NCBI GenBank assembly: GCA_944989445.1
Contig: CALYLW010000137.1
Span: 1,505,323 to 1,569,322, forward strand
Reading direction: 5' to 3'
DNA length: 64,000 bases
DNA from: Ampullaceana balthica
Taxonomy: Eukaryota; Mollusca; Gastropoda; Lymnaeidae
Each line of letters begins with the position of its first letter. Positions within the stretch are counted from its first letter, which is position 1. Below the pieces are notes generated by a model. That model did no database searches. It worked only from the letters and a program-made list of their open reading frames with translations, and was not told the origin of the DNA. This document shows positions 43,691 to 56,118 of the stretch, piece by piece. Both the position numbers and the translations under genes were made by a program.

Positions 43691-46230
43691 GTCAACATTC
43701 CTGTTACCATGTATTTCCAAGCAGTCATTTCAAATATCCAAAAATTACTATTAGGGTCCTGAGTTTCTAGTCACGTATGACAGAAGTTTCAAGATAGTAA
43801 AAGTTACATTTCCCCAAATAAATCTGGATGTCTGTTTGTGTTTTATGTGCTTTGGTCACTCCAGGACCGATAGGGTGAATGGAGGCTGATCTTACTTAAC
43901 CAAGAGGGCGAAGAAATGTGCATCTGGCACTGGGGGTTAGGACTCAAGTGGGGAACAGAACGAATACATATATGCAGACCACACACATCTCATGTGTAGT
44001 TTAGAGGCTGGGATTAAATAAAAATAAAATAGTCACACTGGACAAATATAGCCAGCATAAGAGTAACTGCATTTGAAAGGGAAATAAGTCTATCGTTCGG
44101 TTTCATATTTGTCGCTGGCAGCCGAAACTACTTTTATATGACAAGGGGGTCGGGCCACAGGGAGTTGAAGTTTGAGAACACGTGCTCTAGGAATGCAGTA
44201 AGTTAATTATAAAATGTTACACTATTTTGTGTTTTTTTTTAAAGTTCAAGCACAAGCTGATACAATTAGTACCAGCAATACAACATGCAAGCAGAATATT
44301 AGCTGTAAAATGTTGTTCTTTAATGAAATAGATTCGTCCAATTCATTGTAAAGAATGACAATAAGTTATTCAGAAGTTTTTTCAACATTAAACTTTTTTT
44401 TAAAGAAAATAAAAACAAAAAACGCCATTAGCCTTTGAAAATAAACATTTGGAATAGAATGATTTTATATACTTGAAAGAAGAAAAACAGCAATGGTCGT
44501 TTTCATCAAATGGCGACCGGCCAAACTTTAAGTGACAAAGACATATACTAGCCACTATTGATTGGCGACTGACCTGGATGTAATGTCAGATAGATCTTTA
44601 AAGATTTCTAAATAATATATTTACAATATTTTTTCATAGGTCATTCTTTTTCGTTCTTTTGGATAGAATCATGTTCATGCATACACTGTTTTCCTTCTTC
44701 AGGATTCAAGACTTTAAAAATAAAAATAAAATTACATTTACGTGTATTCTGGTGCAATATAAATATGCATTACGTCTTAAATCAGTAACGAACGTTGTAA
44801 TATGTTAAACGTAAAAGAAAACGATGGACACAAGAGAATGCAATACAAGAAACATAAAATAGTAATAAGAACCTGAAGATTGTACTGAAAGGCCCATACG
44901 ACGCGGGAAGGGAAAAAATCCTTTTCTCACGTTGACGTGAAATAGATGATCCCACCCTGAATTTAATTTGTTGCTCTCCCTCCCTCCATCCCCCACCTCC
45001 TTGTGAATAACGTACTCAAGCCCACCCCAACCCCCTCCCATCCCCACATACACACCATTCAGGTCCTTGGGGACGCGTGTAAATAAAGCTGTTGACTTAG
45101 TACCACGTCATTAAAAAAGGCGTTTATTTGGCGTCTAAAGAAAGTGTAATTCACTTATAATAAATATCCCCCACAACCTCACATTTTGACGCAGCTCTTA
45201 GAAATTTAAAAAATAAAATAAAAAAGAATCTGCTCCTTAAACCATTTTGAAATAACATTATTCACCACCTGTCTTTCATTCCATTCGAACCAGAATAGCA
45301 AGTTCACGGAACAGTCATTGACATATAAAATGTGCAAATCCTCGAATGCTAACAAATCGATCTATGAGAAGTCATCCCGTCATAAAATTAATCTGCCAGA
45401 CCGCAATAACTATAGTTATACCATAACATATTTTTTGGGAGCCTACGCACCGAGGTGGTCAGTCTTGATAACGTCACGCGCCCCAAGAGTTGAAAATTTG
45501 AAGATAAAATAGGAATCCATTGGCTCACTCCCGGCAGTACGGATTTATGTATTGCGAACACCAGTCGTTTAACCGAATGTCGTGTAGAACGTTTTTATCA
45601 GGACTGTGCATAATTCATATTTCACATTATGCCCACCCCCTCCCCCGTGACTGCCAAAATGAAGACACCCCTACCCCGCCACAGAAGAGGCCAACAAAAG
45701 GCGCCCCGAGCCCCCCTGGCCGGGATCCATTATGACTGTCAACAAGGGGGGAGACATTCTCTAAATCTAATTATGAGGGGCCGCCATTCAAGTCAAATCA
45801 CCCAGGGAGGGGAGAGAACTGCGGTCCTTACTATTCACATTTTTTTCTTTTCATCCATGCGCCCTGTGGCCTCTTGAAAAACCCCGAATGAGGGGAGGCA
45901 ATAAGAATCGAAAAGCATGGATTAACTACCCTTTAAAAACAATTTCTGTTCTGCGTCTTTTGGGCAGTGACAAGGACTCCTGCCAGGGCTGAAGCCAACA
46001 GATATTAACACCAAAACATAATTAGATGAAGACATTCAAAAGGAGGATGGGGGGAAAAAAGCAAGAAAAACAGGAGGGAATAGCTCTTTTGGAAAATGGT
46101 ATATACATGTATATCATGTATACATATATATTTATATATATATACATCGGACAAGTAAAGAGTTACCATGAAATTTCAATGTTGAATGTGAAACTTTGGG
46201 TTTGATGTGAGCGTGAGCGCGGTTTAGTCA
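43691..46230. other. Long non-coding stretch
   Basis: About 2.5 kb without a supported gene. A possible hAT remnant end (GAAGTTTGAGAACACGTGCT near 44166) is unpaired. The block 45560-45830 is GC-richer with short + frames but no motif. TA-rich sequence lies at 46100-46147. Confidence 0.45.
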
Positions 46231-46232
46231 GA

Positions 46233-46868
46233 AGTCGGGTTGAAATAGTCAAGTCAACTGAAATAATCAAGTCAACTGAAACAGTCAAGTCAACTGAAAC
46301 AGTCAAGTCAACTGAAACAGTCAAGTCAACTGAAATAGTCAAGTCAACTGAAATAGTCAAGTCAAGTGAAATAGTCAAGTCAACTGAAATAGACAAGTCA
46401 ACTGAAATAGTCAAGTCAAGTGAAATAGTCAAGTCAACTGAAATAGTCAAGTCAACTGAAATAGTCAAGTCAACTGAAATAGTCAAGTCAACTGAAATAG
46501 TCACGTCAACTGAAATAGTCAAGTCAACTGAAACAGTCAAGTAAACTGAAACAGTCAAGTCAACTGAAACAGTCAAGTCAACTGAAATAGTCAAGTCAAA
46601 TGAAATAGCCAAGTCAACTGAAATAGTCAAGTCAACTGAAATAGTCAAGTCAACTGAAATAGTCAAGTCAACTGAAATAGTCAAGTCAACTGAAATAGTC
46701 AAGTCAACTGAAATAGTCAAGTCAACTGAAATAGTCAAGTCAACTGAAATAGTAAAGTCACTGAAATAGTCAAGTCAACTGAAATAGTAAAGTCAATTGA
46801 AATAGTCAAGTCAACTGAAATAGTCAAGTCAACTGAAATAGTCAAGTCAACTGAAATAGTCAAGTCAA
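46233..46868. repeat. 18-bp minisatellite (AACTGAAATAGTCAAGTC), ~35 units
   Basis: Highly regular 18-bp units. GAAACAG variants form clusters at 46275-46322 and 46528-46572. One short deletion occurs near 46755. Minus-strand frames (6-residue period) are by-products. Confidence 0.95.
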
Positions 46869-47134
46869 CCGAATCGATGAAAACGGCATATATAGACCCA
46901 AATGAGCGCCTGCTGGTTTGATACACACGTTGTTGGATGGGCCAGCGGATTAATGATAACGGTTGAGAGATGACAGTCAACATTGCGAGCCAGGTTTGGA
47001 ACCGGGCTTAAAGCGAGTTGAACAAATAAGCAGAACAAGGTGTGAGAGATCCTTAAAAAATGGACGGGACAAAAAATTCCGAACGCATCGGCAATAAGCC
47101 TTCCTCGGCTAATATAAAATAAAATAACTTTTTA
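46869..47134. other. Unique sequence
   Basis: Nothing recognised. Confidence 0.45.
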
Positions 47135-47735
47135 AAATAAATAAAAAAAATAAAAAACATTTATCACCACAAACAACAGTGTTTAAATCCCTTATATTAA
47201 CTTCGCGGCCGTCTCTCTCATCATCTCTCTCATGGGCTCGGCGGGCGGAAAAACAAAAGTCGAAAATGACCCACTTCCCGTGATCCGATCGAACTGAAAT
47301 TTGGCACACGGACCCGTCTAACCTAACAATGCATCGTATCAAAATTTCAGATCGATCGAACGTACCGTAATTAAATTAATGCATTTTTAGTTTATCCTTA
47401 TATGAGGTATGTAATTTAAACTCATTGTTTGTTATTGTTTTTTCCCACGTGAAATTTTGAGCTGACGCATTGAGGCGACCCAACGAAGCGACGGGCGCTT
47501 TTGTTTACATTTTACGTGTCACTCTGAGCTCGGTCAAGCGAATCGGTGACCAGACTTTTCCCCTCTCCCCCCACCCACCCCTCCCCTCCCCCCACTAGGG
47601 TTATGATGCAAAGTTGAGTTAAGACAGATTCAGTCTTAAATGTAAATGTTTGAAAATAATCAATACTGTTAGTTATGTCTCATATATAAGGGATTTATAG
47701 TCAAAAACTTTGTTTTTACGGGTTTGTTTTATTTT
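47135..47735 (+). mobile_element. Family B element, longest copy
   Basis: The left part has GTTTAAATCCCTTATATTAA, a CGGAAAAACAAAAGTCG stretch, ATCCGATCGAACTGAAATTT and TTTCAGATCGATCGAACGTA. The right end reads CTCATATATAAGGGATTTAT followed by AGTCAAAAACTTTGTTTTTACGG (split here as AGTCAAAAACTT and TGTTTTTACGG). Both ends carry AAATCCCTTATAT in inverted orientation. About 0.55-0.6 kb; no coding capacity. Confidence 0.75.
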
Positions 47736-47846
47736 AATCATTATTAAGCCACATTGGCCACAACAACAGGAACCAATGAACTATTTAAGTGGATTCAGTC
47801 CAAATCACTGCACTGCATAGAAACAAACCGTAAAACAAGAAAAACA

Positions 47847-48033
47847 CCAACATACAACATTCAACACTAAGCACACCAACATCATTCAGCACTGCCATGG
47901 CAGCAAACCATGGAGCAATAAACAGCAAATCACCAACATACAACATTCAAATCTAAGCACACCAACATCATTCAGCACTATATAAACCATGGAGCAATAA
48001 ACAGCAAATAACCAACATGTAACGTTCAACACT
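47847..48033. repeat. ~84-bp tandem repeat, ~2 units
   Basis: The sequence starting ACCAACATACAACATTCAAC and containing ATCATTCAGCACT and CCATGGAGCAATAAACAGCA occurs twice with small indels, plus the start of a third. Confidence 0.85.
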
Positions 48034-48530
48034 ATTCGTCGACAAAAATAACAATTGCGAGAAACATACAAAAATGATATAATATATTATGACTTCGCAT
48101 TCTTTCTGAATAGATATTATATTTTAATGATACAAAATTGTCACCGGAGCCTTAAGTATAGCAAGTAGCAAGACACGCAAACACGGCCACCAAACGATAG
48201 AATCACATGTGACAGATCTATTATAGCATTCGCGGAGAGCTGGCTAGGAACGGCGCTGGAAAATAAGTCTCCCCATCTTTGCCCCATCTTGTCGAGGGGC
48301 TTTGCCAAAGAATGGGCTCTTTCAGGTAGACACTGTGTCGTCTATCCCCACAGAGGACCCTAGGCTCTGCTGGATTTTTTCATAAGTTACCCGGCTCTGA
48401 CCCGCTGGGTTTCAGTGAGAAAGGGTTGCGTGTCAAAACGTTTTCAAAACAAGCGATGTAACAGGCTGGTCGCAGGAGTGGGATCAAATCAGCGTGGATG
48501 CATTTAATGTTACCTGTTGGGGGACCTTTG
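48034..48530. other. Unique sequence
   Basis: No supported gene. Confidence 0.45.
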
Positions 48531-48532
48531 GG

Positions 48533-48705
48533 GTGCCCTGAACATTTCTGGGCGAGGGGTGGCGGAAACATGGGGTGCCCTGAACATTTCGGGGCGAGGG
48601 GTGGCGGAACCATGGGGGGAAAGCTGAACATTTCGGGGTGAGGGGTAGCGGAACGTTTCTGAATGCTGAACATTTCGGGGCGAGGGATGGCGGAACGATT
48701 GGGAA
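48533..48705. repeat. 42-bp minisatellite, ~4 units
   Basis: The unit GTGCCCTGAACATTTCTGGG continues with CGAGGGGTGGCGGAAACATGG(G). The first two are 42 bp apart; the last two are diverged. Confidence 0.88.
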
Positions 48706-49062
48706 GCCGAAACACAAGTCACTAGTGTCACTGAATTAGGCCAAGGAGATGTATGATTATTCCAATTAAAGTTTTGTGTAAGTGGCCAGTGGTCACTGCC
48801 TGGCTTAAGAAAGACACCTTATACTGGTGATAACCGGCATCAGTCATGTTCTCATGAGAAGTATTAAAGAGATGATTATTGTTCCAACAACAAGAAATGC
48901 GTTTAGGTATCGGTAAATAATTTGTATTGTTTTGCGAAACTGGAATTTAATAAGGAAGCTGAAGACCAGAGTTTAGAAAAATCGCAAAGACCATTAAAAT
49001 ATTATTGAACAAACTCATCGCCGACTGCTCCCAACACAAGCCCTCAGTTTAGTACTATCTGA
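48706..49062. other. Unique sequence
   Basis: Nothing recognised. Confidence 0.45.
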
Positions 49063-49063
49063 T

Positions 49064-49320
49064 TTGTCTATGCAACTATTAGAAGACCACGCAAACATCA
49101 CATTTATTGTCTATGAAACCATTGGACGACCACGCAAACATCACATTTATTGTCTATGAAACCATTGGACGACCACACAAACATCACATTTATTGTCTAT
49201 AAAACCATTGGACGACCACGCAAACATCACATTTATTGTCTATGAAACATGGACCACCAAACATCACATTTATTGTCTATGAAACCATTGGAAGACCACG
49301 CAAACATCACATTTATTCCA
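49064..49320. repeat. 43-bp minisatellite, ~6 units
   Basis: The unit TTGTCTATGAAACCATTGGA is followed by CGACCACGCAAACATCACATTTA. One unit is shortened around 49245 (ATGGACCACC). Confidence 0.93.
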
Positions 49321-49500
49321 CCAGGAAGTTGACCCACATATAAATGGCAACATGGTTAATGGCCAGATTTAATAAACAGCCGCATCACTGAGCCAAATGG
49401 AAGAAATTTAAAAATACTCATTGGAAGAACTTTATTAGCGCAAACCAATGTATCTTAGAATTAGAATATTTCCTGAGGGCTAATTTGGAAAATGTGTGTG
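49321..49500. other. Unique sequence
   Basis: Nothing recognised. Confidence 0.4.
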
Positions 49501-49504
49501 TGTG

Positions 49505-49632
49505 AGGAGTCATTTCGGGGTAGTTGGGGGTGTGGTGGGGGGTCATTTCGGGGTGGGAAGGGTGTGGTGGGGGTCAATTCGGGGTAGGAGGGGTGTGGTG
49601 GGGGTCATTTCGGAGTAGGAGGGGTGTGGTGC
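49505..49632. repeat. ~31-bp G-rich repeat, ~4 units
   Basis: Imperfect units of GGGTCATTTCGGGGTAGGAG followed by GGGTGTGGTG; several G-runs per unit on the + strand. Confidence 0.88.
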
Positions 49633-51257
49633 TTACACATAAACAATTTTTTTTAATGTCACGATCTCTTCAATTTTATATTTAAAAATGTCTTCACCTA
49701 GTCCCATGACATTGGTGTCATTCAATCTTAAGACCATTTCTGTGGCTGTATGACAACAAAAGAACTTCTTCACGAAGCCCTCGCCCCCCCCCCAGCCCCC
49801 GACCACCACACCCCCCCCCCGACGCAGCCCAACACTTTTTTTTTAATTAATAAAAGAAACAAGTATGTTTCATTAAAAAATCTCTCTCTCCTATCGGTCC
49901 CCACCATCCGGTGAGAAATCTTTTGAAATCACGATACATAACGCACGGAAAATTAAACAGCGCTGACACTATGTCCTAACGTGCTTGAAGAAAAGGGAGG
50001 GGGCGAGCGGGGGGGGGTAAGGTCTTTTCTTAATAGAGGACGCCATCAGATCCCCTCCACCGTCACCCTTAACCCTCTATCCGAACCCGATCCCTCTTTC
50101 CTACTCTTATTTACTTCGAACCCCTCCCCCCACACCCACCCCACACACACCCTGTGTTCACAGAACTCCTCCCACCCCCACCCCCCTTCCAAAGTACTGT
50201 GCGACGAAGAAGTCTGTAGGTAAGTGGCCAGAGAAGGTATGAAGGAACCGTACCGAAACATTAAAAACGTTTTCAAATGCTAATACCACGACTGCGATCC
50301 CCGAACATAAAAGCGGGGCATTCATCCGGCACGAGAGGTATGCAAACCGCGGGACCACGGCTCGGAGGGGGGTAGAAATATTTCATAAGTTGGAAAGACG
50401 CCTATAGTTATTTTTACCCCCCCCCCTTTTTTTTATTGAGAATTTTATTTCAGCGTTTTAGGGTCAGAGCAGTCTGTCATGTTTTCTGGATACGAGGCGA
50501 GGATACGAGGCGACATCGAGGTAATAAAATATAAGAATTAAAAAAAAATAAAGCGTCCGGGTCACTCCATGGTGCCCCAATGGGACTGTGGCCCCAACAT
50601 GTACCCCATCAAACGAATTGGATTTTTTTGTTTGACTTTAATGGTTTTATTTACGTCAGGTGGTCGGCTCGCGCTGGAAGCAACAGGGCAATTCGTCACA
50701 TGGACCGAGGGTACATGCATAGAGTTCAAGGAGCTTTTGAGAGCTCTTGTAAAGTATTTTTCAGAAGATGTGTTGTTTTCGTTTTAATCGATTGACTTCG
50801 CAACAAGTTCAATTTCGTGTTTTAACTTTTTAAAAATATTACAATAAAAACGATTTGTTTTCTCATAAAGTTTATTTCCGACGAAGCGGTAAACATGTGA
50901 AGGTACTCTTCTCTCATAACGAGTGCCTGTATATTTCGCCCGAGTCCCGGCGTTAACGGAATGACAACAAAAAATGAATTAGTTAAAAACCACGGGATAA
51001 AACTGTGATCTGAAGCACTCTGGTAGTAAACTCTAAGTTGTCTTTGGCAAACAAGACAATCTATATCATCGTTCCCCAGACAACTGACACTATCCCCCAA
51101 ATTAAAAATGGGATGATATTAAACGTTGACCGTCGAGTTAGTACGTCACTCCACAAATAACACTGCCTCCCCCTCATCAAACTGCGATCAAACATCAAAA
51201 TCTGTCCCGTTATGCCTCCCCCCAACCCCACCGAATAAAACACTGCACCAAACTACT
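49633..51257. other. Unique sequence with C-rich patches
   Basis: No supported gene. C-runs lie at 49790-49822 and 50418-50428. A + frame at 50599-50787 starts with a signal-peptide-like segment (MYPIKRIGFFCLTLMVLFTS) but has no supporting acceptor, donor or homolog that I can name. Confidence 0.4.
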
Positions 51258-51261
51258 AATA

Positions 51262-51792
51262 CTGCCCTCACAATAAACGCTGGCCTCACGTTAAACACTG
51301 GCCTCACATTAAACACTGGCCACACGTTAAACACTTCCCTCACGTTAAACACTGCCCTCACGTTAACCACTGCCCTCACGTTAAACACTGCCCTCACGTT
51401 AAACACTGCCCTCACGTTAAACACTGCCCTCACGTTAAACACTGCCCTCACGTTAAACAGTGCCCTCGCGTTAAACACTGCCCTCGCGTTAAACACTGCC
51501 CTCGCGTTAAACACTGCCCTCACGTTAAACACTGCCCTCACGTTAAAAACTGCCCTCACATTAAACACTGCCCTCACACTAAACACTGCCCTCGCACTAA
51601 ACACTGCCCTCGCGTTAAACACTGCCCTCGCGTTATACACTGCCCTCACGTTAAACCCTGCCCTCACGTTAAACACTGCCCTCACATTTAACACTGCCCT
51701 CACATTAAACACTGCCCTCACATTAAACACTGCTCTCACGTTAAACACTGCCCTCACATTAAACACTGCCCTCACATTAAACACTGCCCTCT
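51262..51792. repeat. 18-bp minisatellite (CACTGCCCTCACGTTAAA), ~29 units
   Basis: Regular 18-bp units. CGCGTTAAA variants group at 51465-51510 and 51590-51640, and CACATTAAA variants at the right. Frames are open on both strands (6-residue period); by-products. Confidence 0.95.
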
Positions 51793-52489
51793 AACTATGT
51801 ATGTCTTTACAACAACCCCACCCCCCCCCCACACACACAATTACCGCTGCCTTTCATTAATGAGTATCGTGCACATACATTGTACTTCAAAGATCTATAG
51901 TCACTGTTTCGGGTTCAAACGTAAACATATTTTGTTTGAGAAGTCATCAGCCGAAACGTCTACTTTTCTAATAGTCTATTAATAAAGCTTTAATTTATTG
52001 CTTTGATTACACAGTTTGTGTGTCTTGTATGTTTAGAGACGATTGATGTTTGCTTAGCTCAATGACTTCACTGTGATATGCCATCATAGAGAAGTGTTTT
52101 ACATTTAGCACTAGAAAAAAGAAAATCCCTCTAGGACCTCTAGGATCACTTAATAATGTAACTCAACTATGTCTTTGGTGAGAAGGCGGTTGTTCAATTA
52201 TTGAGTGACAGTTGATGACAAAGTCTCCGATACTTAGGAAGTCCGAATGTGTTCGATACACAGCTAGCGCGCGCTTCCTGTCCAACAAAAGGGGGATAAC
52301 ACACCAACACGTCATGAACCACTTTCATGGATGACGTCATGGTTGACGCTGATGAATATTTAAATCAGCAACACAATGGAAACGGTTTTCATCTTGAGAA
52401 GGGGGCGTCACCTTCCAAAAAAATTGTCTCTGGACAAAAAGAATTTGACGAGGTTTCTATAAAGTTAATTAGCATATTGGAGGAAGTTG
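51793..52489. other. Unique non-coding stretch
   Basis: No supported gene or element. Confidence 0.5.
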
Positions 52490-54508
52490 CGTGACTTGTA
52501 GCACGTTGAGTGACTTGTAGCACGTTGAGTAACTTGTAGAACAGTGAGTGACTTGTAGGACGGTGAATGAATTGTAGGACAGTGAGTGACAGGTAGGACG
52601 GCGAGTGTCTTGTACCACAGTGAGTGACAGGTAGCACGGTGAGTGTTTTGTACCACAGTGAGTGACAGGTAGCACGGTGAGTGTCTTGTACCACAGTGAG
52701 TGACTTGTACCACGGTGAGTGACAGGTAGCACGGTGAGTGTCTTGTACCACAGTGAGTGACAGGTAGCACGGTGAGTGTCTTGTACCACAGTGAGTGACA
52801 GGTAGCACGGTGAGTGTCTTGTACCACAGTGAGTGACAGGAAGCACGGTGAGTGTCTTGTACCACAGTGAGTGACAGGTAGCACGGTGAGTGTCTTGTAC
52901 CACAGTTAGTAACAGGTAGCACGGTGAGTGTCTTGTACCACAGTGAGTGACAGGTAGCACGCACGGTGAGTGTCTTGTACCACAGTGAGTGACAGGTAGC
53001 ACGGTGAGTGTCTTGTACCACAGTTAGTGACAGGTAGCACTGTGAGTGTCTTGTACCACAGTGAGTGTCAGGTAGCACGGTGAGTGTCTTGTACCACAGT
53101 TAGTAACAGGTAGCACGGTGAGTGTCTTGTACCACAGTGAGTGACAGGTAGCACGGTGAGTGTCTTGTACCACAGTGAGTGACAGGTAGCACGGTGAGTG
53201 TCTTGTACCACAGTTAGTAACAGGTAGCACGGTGAGTGTCTTGTACCACAGTGAGTGACAGGTAGCACGGTGAGTGTCTTGTACCACAGTGAGTGACAGG
53301 TAGCACGGTGAGTGTCTTGTACCACAGTGAGTGACAGGTAGCACGATGAGTGTATTGTACCACAGTGAGTGACAGGTAGCACGATGAGTGTATTGTACCA
53401 CAGTGAGTGACAGGTAGCACGGTGAGTGTCTTGTAACACAGTGAGTGACAGGTAGCACGGTGAGTGTCTTGTAACACAGTGAGTGACAGGTAGCACGGTG
53501 AGTGTCTTGTACAACAGTGAGTGACAGGTAGCACGGTGAGTGTCTTGTACCACAGTGAGTGACAGGTAGCACGGTGAGTGTCTTGTACCACAGTGAGTGA
53601 CAGGTAGCACGGTGACTGTCTTGTACCACAGTTAGTGACAGGTAGCACTGTGAGTGTCTTGTACCACAGTGAGTGTCAGGTAGCACGGTGAGTGTCTTGT
53701 ACCACAGTTAGTAACAGGTAGCACGGTGAGTGTCTTGTACCACAGTGAGTGACAGGTAGCACGGTGAGTGTCTTGTACCACAGTGAGTGACAGGTAGCAC
53801 GGTGAGTGTCTTGTACCACAGTTATTAACAGGTAGCACGGTGAGTGTCTTGTACCACAGTGAGTGACAGGTAGCACGGTGAGTGTCTTGTACCACAGTGA
53901 GTGACAGGTAGCACGGTGAGTGTCTTGTACCACAGTGAGTGACAGGTAGCACGATGAGTGTATTGTACCACAGTGAGTGACAGGTAGCACGGTGAGTGTC
54001 TTGTAACACAGTGAGTGACAGGTAGCACGGTGAGTGTCTTGTAACACAGTGAGTGACAGGTAGCACGGTGAGTGTCTTGTACAACAGTGAGTGACAGGTA
54101 GCACGGTGAGTGTCTTGTACCACAGTGAGTGACAGGTAGCACGGTGAGTGTCTTGTACCACAGTGAGTGACAGGTAGCACGGTGAGTGTCTTGTACCACA
54201 GTGAGTAACAGGTAGCACGGTGAGTGTCTTGTACCACAGTGAGTAACAGGTAGCACGGTGAGTGTCAAGTACCACAGTGAGTGTCAGGTAGCACGGTGAG
54301 TGTCATGTACCACAGTGAGTGTCAGGTAGCACGGTGAGTGTCTTGTACCACAGTGAGTGTCATGTACCACAGAGAGTGTCAGGTAGCACGGTGAGTGTCT
54401 TGTACCACAGTGAGTGTCTTGTACCACAGTGAGTGTCTTGTACCACAGTGAGTATCTTGTACCACCGTGAGTGACAGGTAGCACGGTGAGTGTCTTGCAG
54501 CAAAGATA
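52490..54508. repeat. Hierarchical 19/38/~608-bp minisatellite
   Basis: The left edge (52490-52600) has 19-bp units (GTGACTTGTAGCACGTTGA). The body has 38-bp units, each made of two diverged 19-mers (GTGACAGGTAGCACGGTGA and GTGTCTTGTACCACAGTGA). A block beginning CAGTTAGTGACAGGTAGCAC at about 53022 recurs at about 53630, 608 bp (16 x 38) away. Later shared variants (TGTACAACAG) are 570 bp apart because one 38-bp unit is missing from the second block. 19-bp units reappear at the right edge (54400-54460). Frames on the minus strand are by-products. Confidence 0.96.
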
Positions 54509-55884
54509 GATCATTTTAGGAAGGGCATTTCTCTTAAAGCATTGGCTTTCCACCTGTGGAATAGGACTGGCACCTGCAGCATGGGCATGTCAACTGTCTT
54601 TTATCACGATCTGTATTAGAGGCGATCAGTGATTTAACTCGGCATGCGCCTCCACATGCGAGACTTCCCGAGGGCCTTAACGAGGGAAAGTCCCCCCCCC
54701 CAACTGATCTCTAGGATTGTGTTGGTCTGGAGTTACTCGAGTGAAACTTGACAAACAAAGATCTTGGTTCTAGCCTTGATCCCAAAGACCCACTTTTTTT
54801 TGTAGGTCCTCTTTCCTTGATTAACCAAGCTGAAACTTCCATGGTACAGTTTTTTTTTCTTTCGTCCACACTCTGAGCAAAGACTGTGAATCTTTCTCAT
54901 TCTTCCCTCCCCTAACGGCTGTGGTATATGGTATTCCCAGTGAAGTGCGCCAGGCTTTACGCTGGGCTGGGTGTACCGTATCCGACAGTTTGCTAACGGA
55001 AGTTTGAGCTGCCCAATGAGCTATAACGTCAAACATGACCATGAACTTGTGGACACACTCGCTGGGAAGTTATAGCGAGAGAAGACGCAGCTGAGGAAAA
55101 CAAACAGCCCTTGTTGTGGTTCAGCAGATAATTCACGCCATTCAAGAGCTGAAGACTTTGGATCGAATGCCTGACCAGAGTTCTCGGCCTTTCAACCTTG
55201 AGTGGATTCCATGCGAGCTTCGAAAAATGATTTTTTTAAATCACGGTATACAAAGTTAACAACGTTGTTTTTTTTAAAAAAAAAGATTATATACATATTG
55301 TGATGACGACATTATCTACACATTATAAATACGTTCTTCCGGGAAAAAATGGACGTCTTAACATTGCACACGAGATGTCATTAAACATTCCCTCCGTTTC
55401 GCCACCCCAAACCATGTAAATAAAACTTCACAGTTAGGGAAATAACTTTATAAAGGGAAATGTACTATCAATTTCTGAAACATTTAAATATTTTACAGAA
55501 AAATATACACTTTTAAGGACCAAATCATGCAAATGATGAATAATATTGTACTTTATATAACTTAAGGAACGTTTTTTGGCAGTGTGAGAACCACTCCCAA
55601 GCAGCTCACCGAAGGTCGAGGAGAATGTGAGGGTGCATTTATTTTGTATCAAAATTTGTTTTTTTCCCCCTTAAAGGTGTACAATTACTGCTGGGGGTGG
55701 TAAAGGCTGCGGGGGAGGGGGAGGGCGGCTAGTAAAGACTTGTTAAGTCAATAAGACTGTGGATGACTTCGAGGCTTGTTGTACTCTTACGGCCAAATCT
55801 TGTGGTCTGCTCTGATTGGGGATGGAGGAATGCAGAAATAGGACCACTGGCTCGAGGTAAGCATATATTATGTGAGGGGTCGGC
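54509..55884. other. Unique non-coding stretch
   Basis: No supported gene. The less AT-rich block 54820-55200 has a minus-strand frame of about 73 residues without splice support. Confidence 0.45.
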
Positions 55885-56118
55885 ATGACGACAACACGGG
55901 GTTCAGGGGTCGAGATAACAACACGGGGTTCAGTGGGTCGAGATGACAACATGGAGTTCAGGGGGTCGAGATGACAACGCGGGGTTCAGGGGGTCGAGAT
56001 GACAACGCGGGGTTCAGGGGGTCGAGATGATGATAACGCGGGGTTCAGGGGGTCGAGATGACGACACGGGGTTTAGGGGGTCGAGATGACGACAACACGG
56101 GGTTGAGGGGGTAGGGAT
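55885..56118. repeat. 28-bp minisatellite, ~8 units
   Basis: The unit GGGGTTCAGGGGGTCGAGAT is followed by GACAACGC or GACGACAC. Small length variants occur (an extra GAT near 56030). Confidence 0.93.

Noticed and set aside
44140..44200. hAT-like right end (GTTTGAGAACACGTGCTC)
   Set aside because: No matching left end or 8-bp duplication nearby; at most a decayed fragment.
49981..50223. + strand frame ending at GTAG|GTAAGT
   Set aside because: The donor is good, but the frame is Pro/His/Ser low complexity from C-rich DNA and no acceptor is evident.
50569..50787. Short frame with a signal-peptide-like N-terminus
   Set aside because: The hydrophobic segment partly comes from a T-rich tract; no convincing donor, acceptor or homolog. 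Kept only as a note in the region entry.
52389..54275. Multiple overlapping minus-strand frames of 140-230 residues
   Set aside because: All follow the 38-bp unit through all three phases; no protein reading is preferred.
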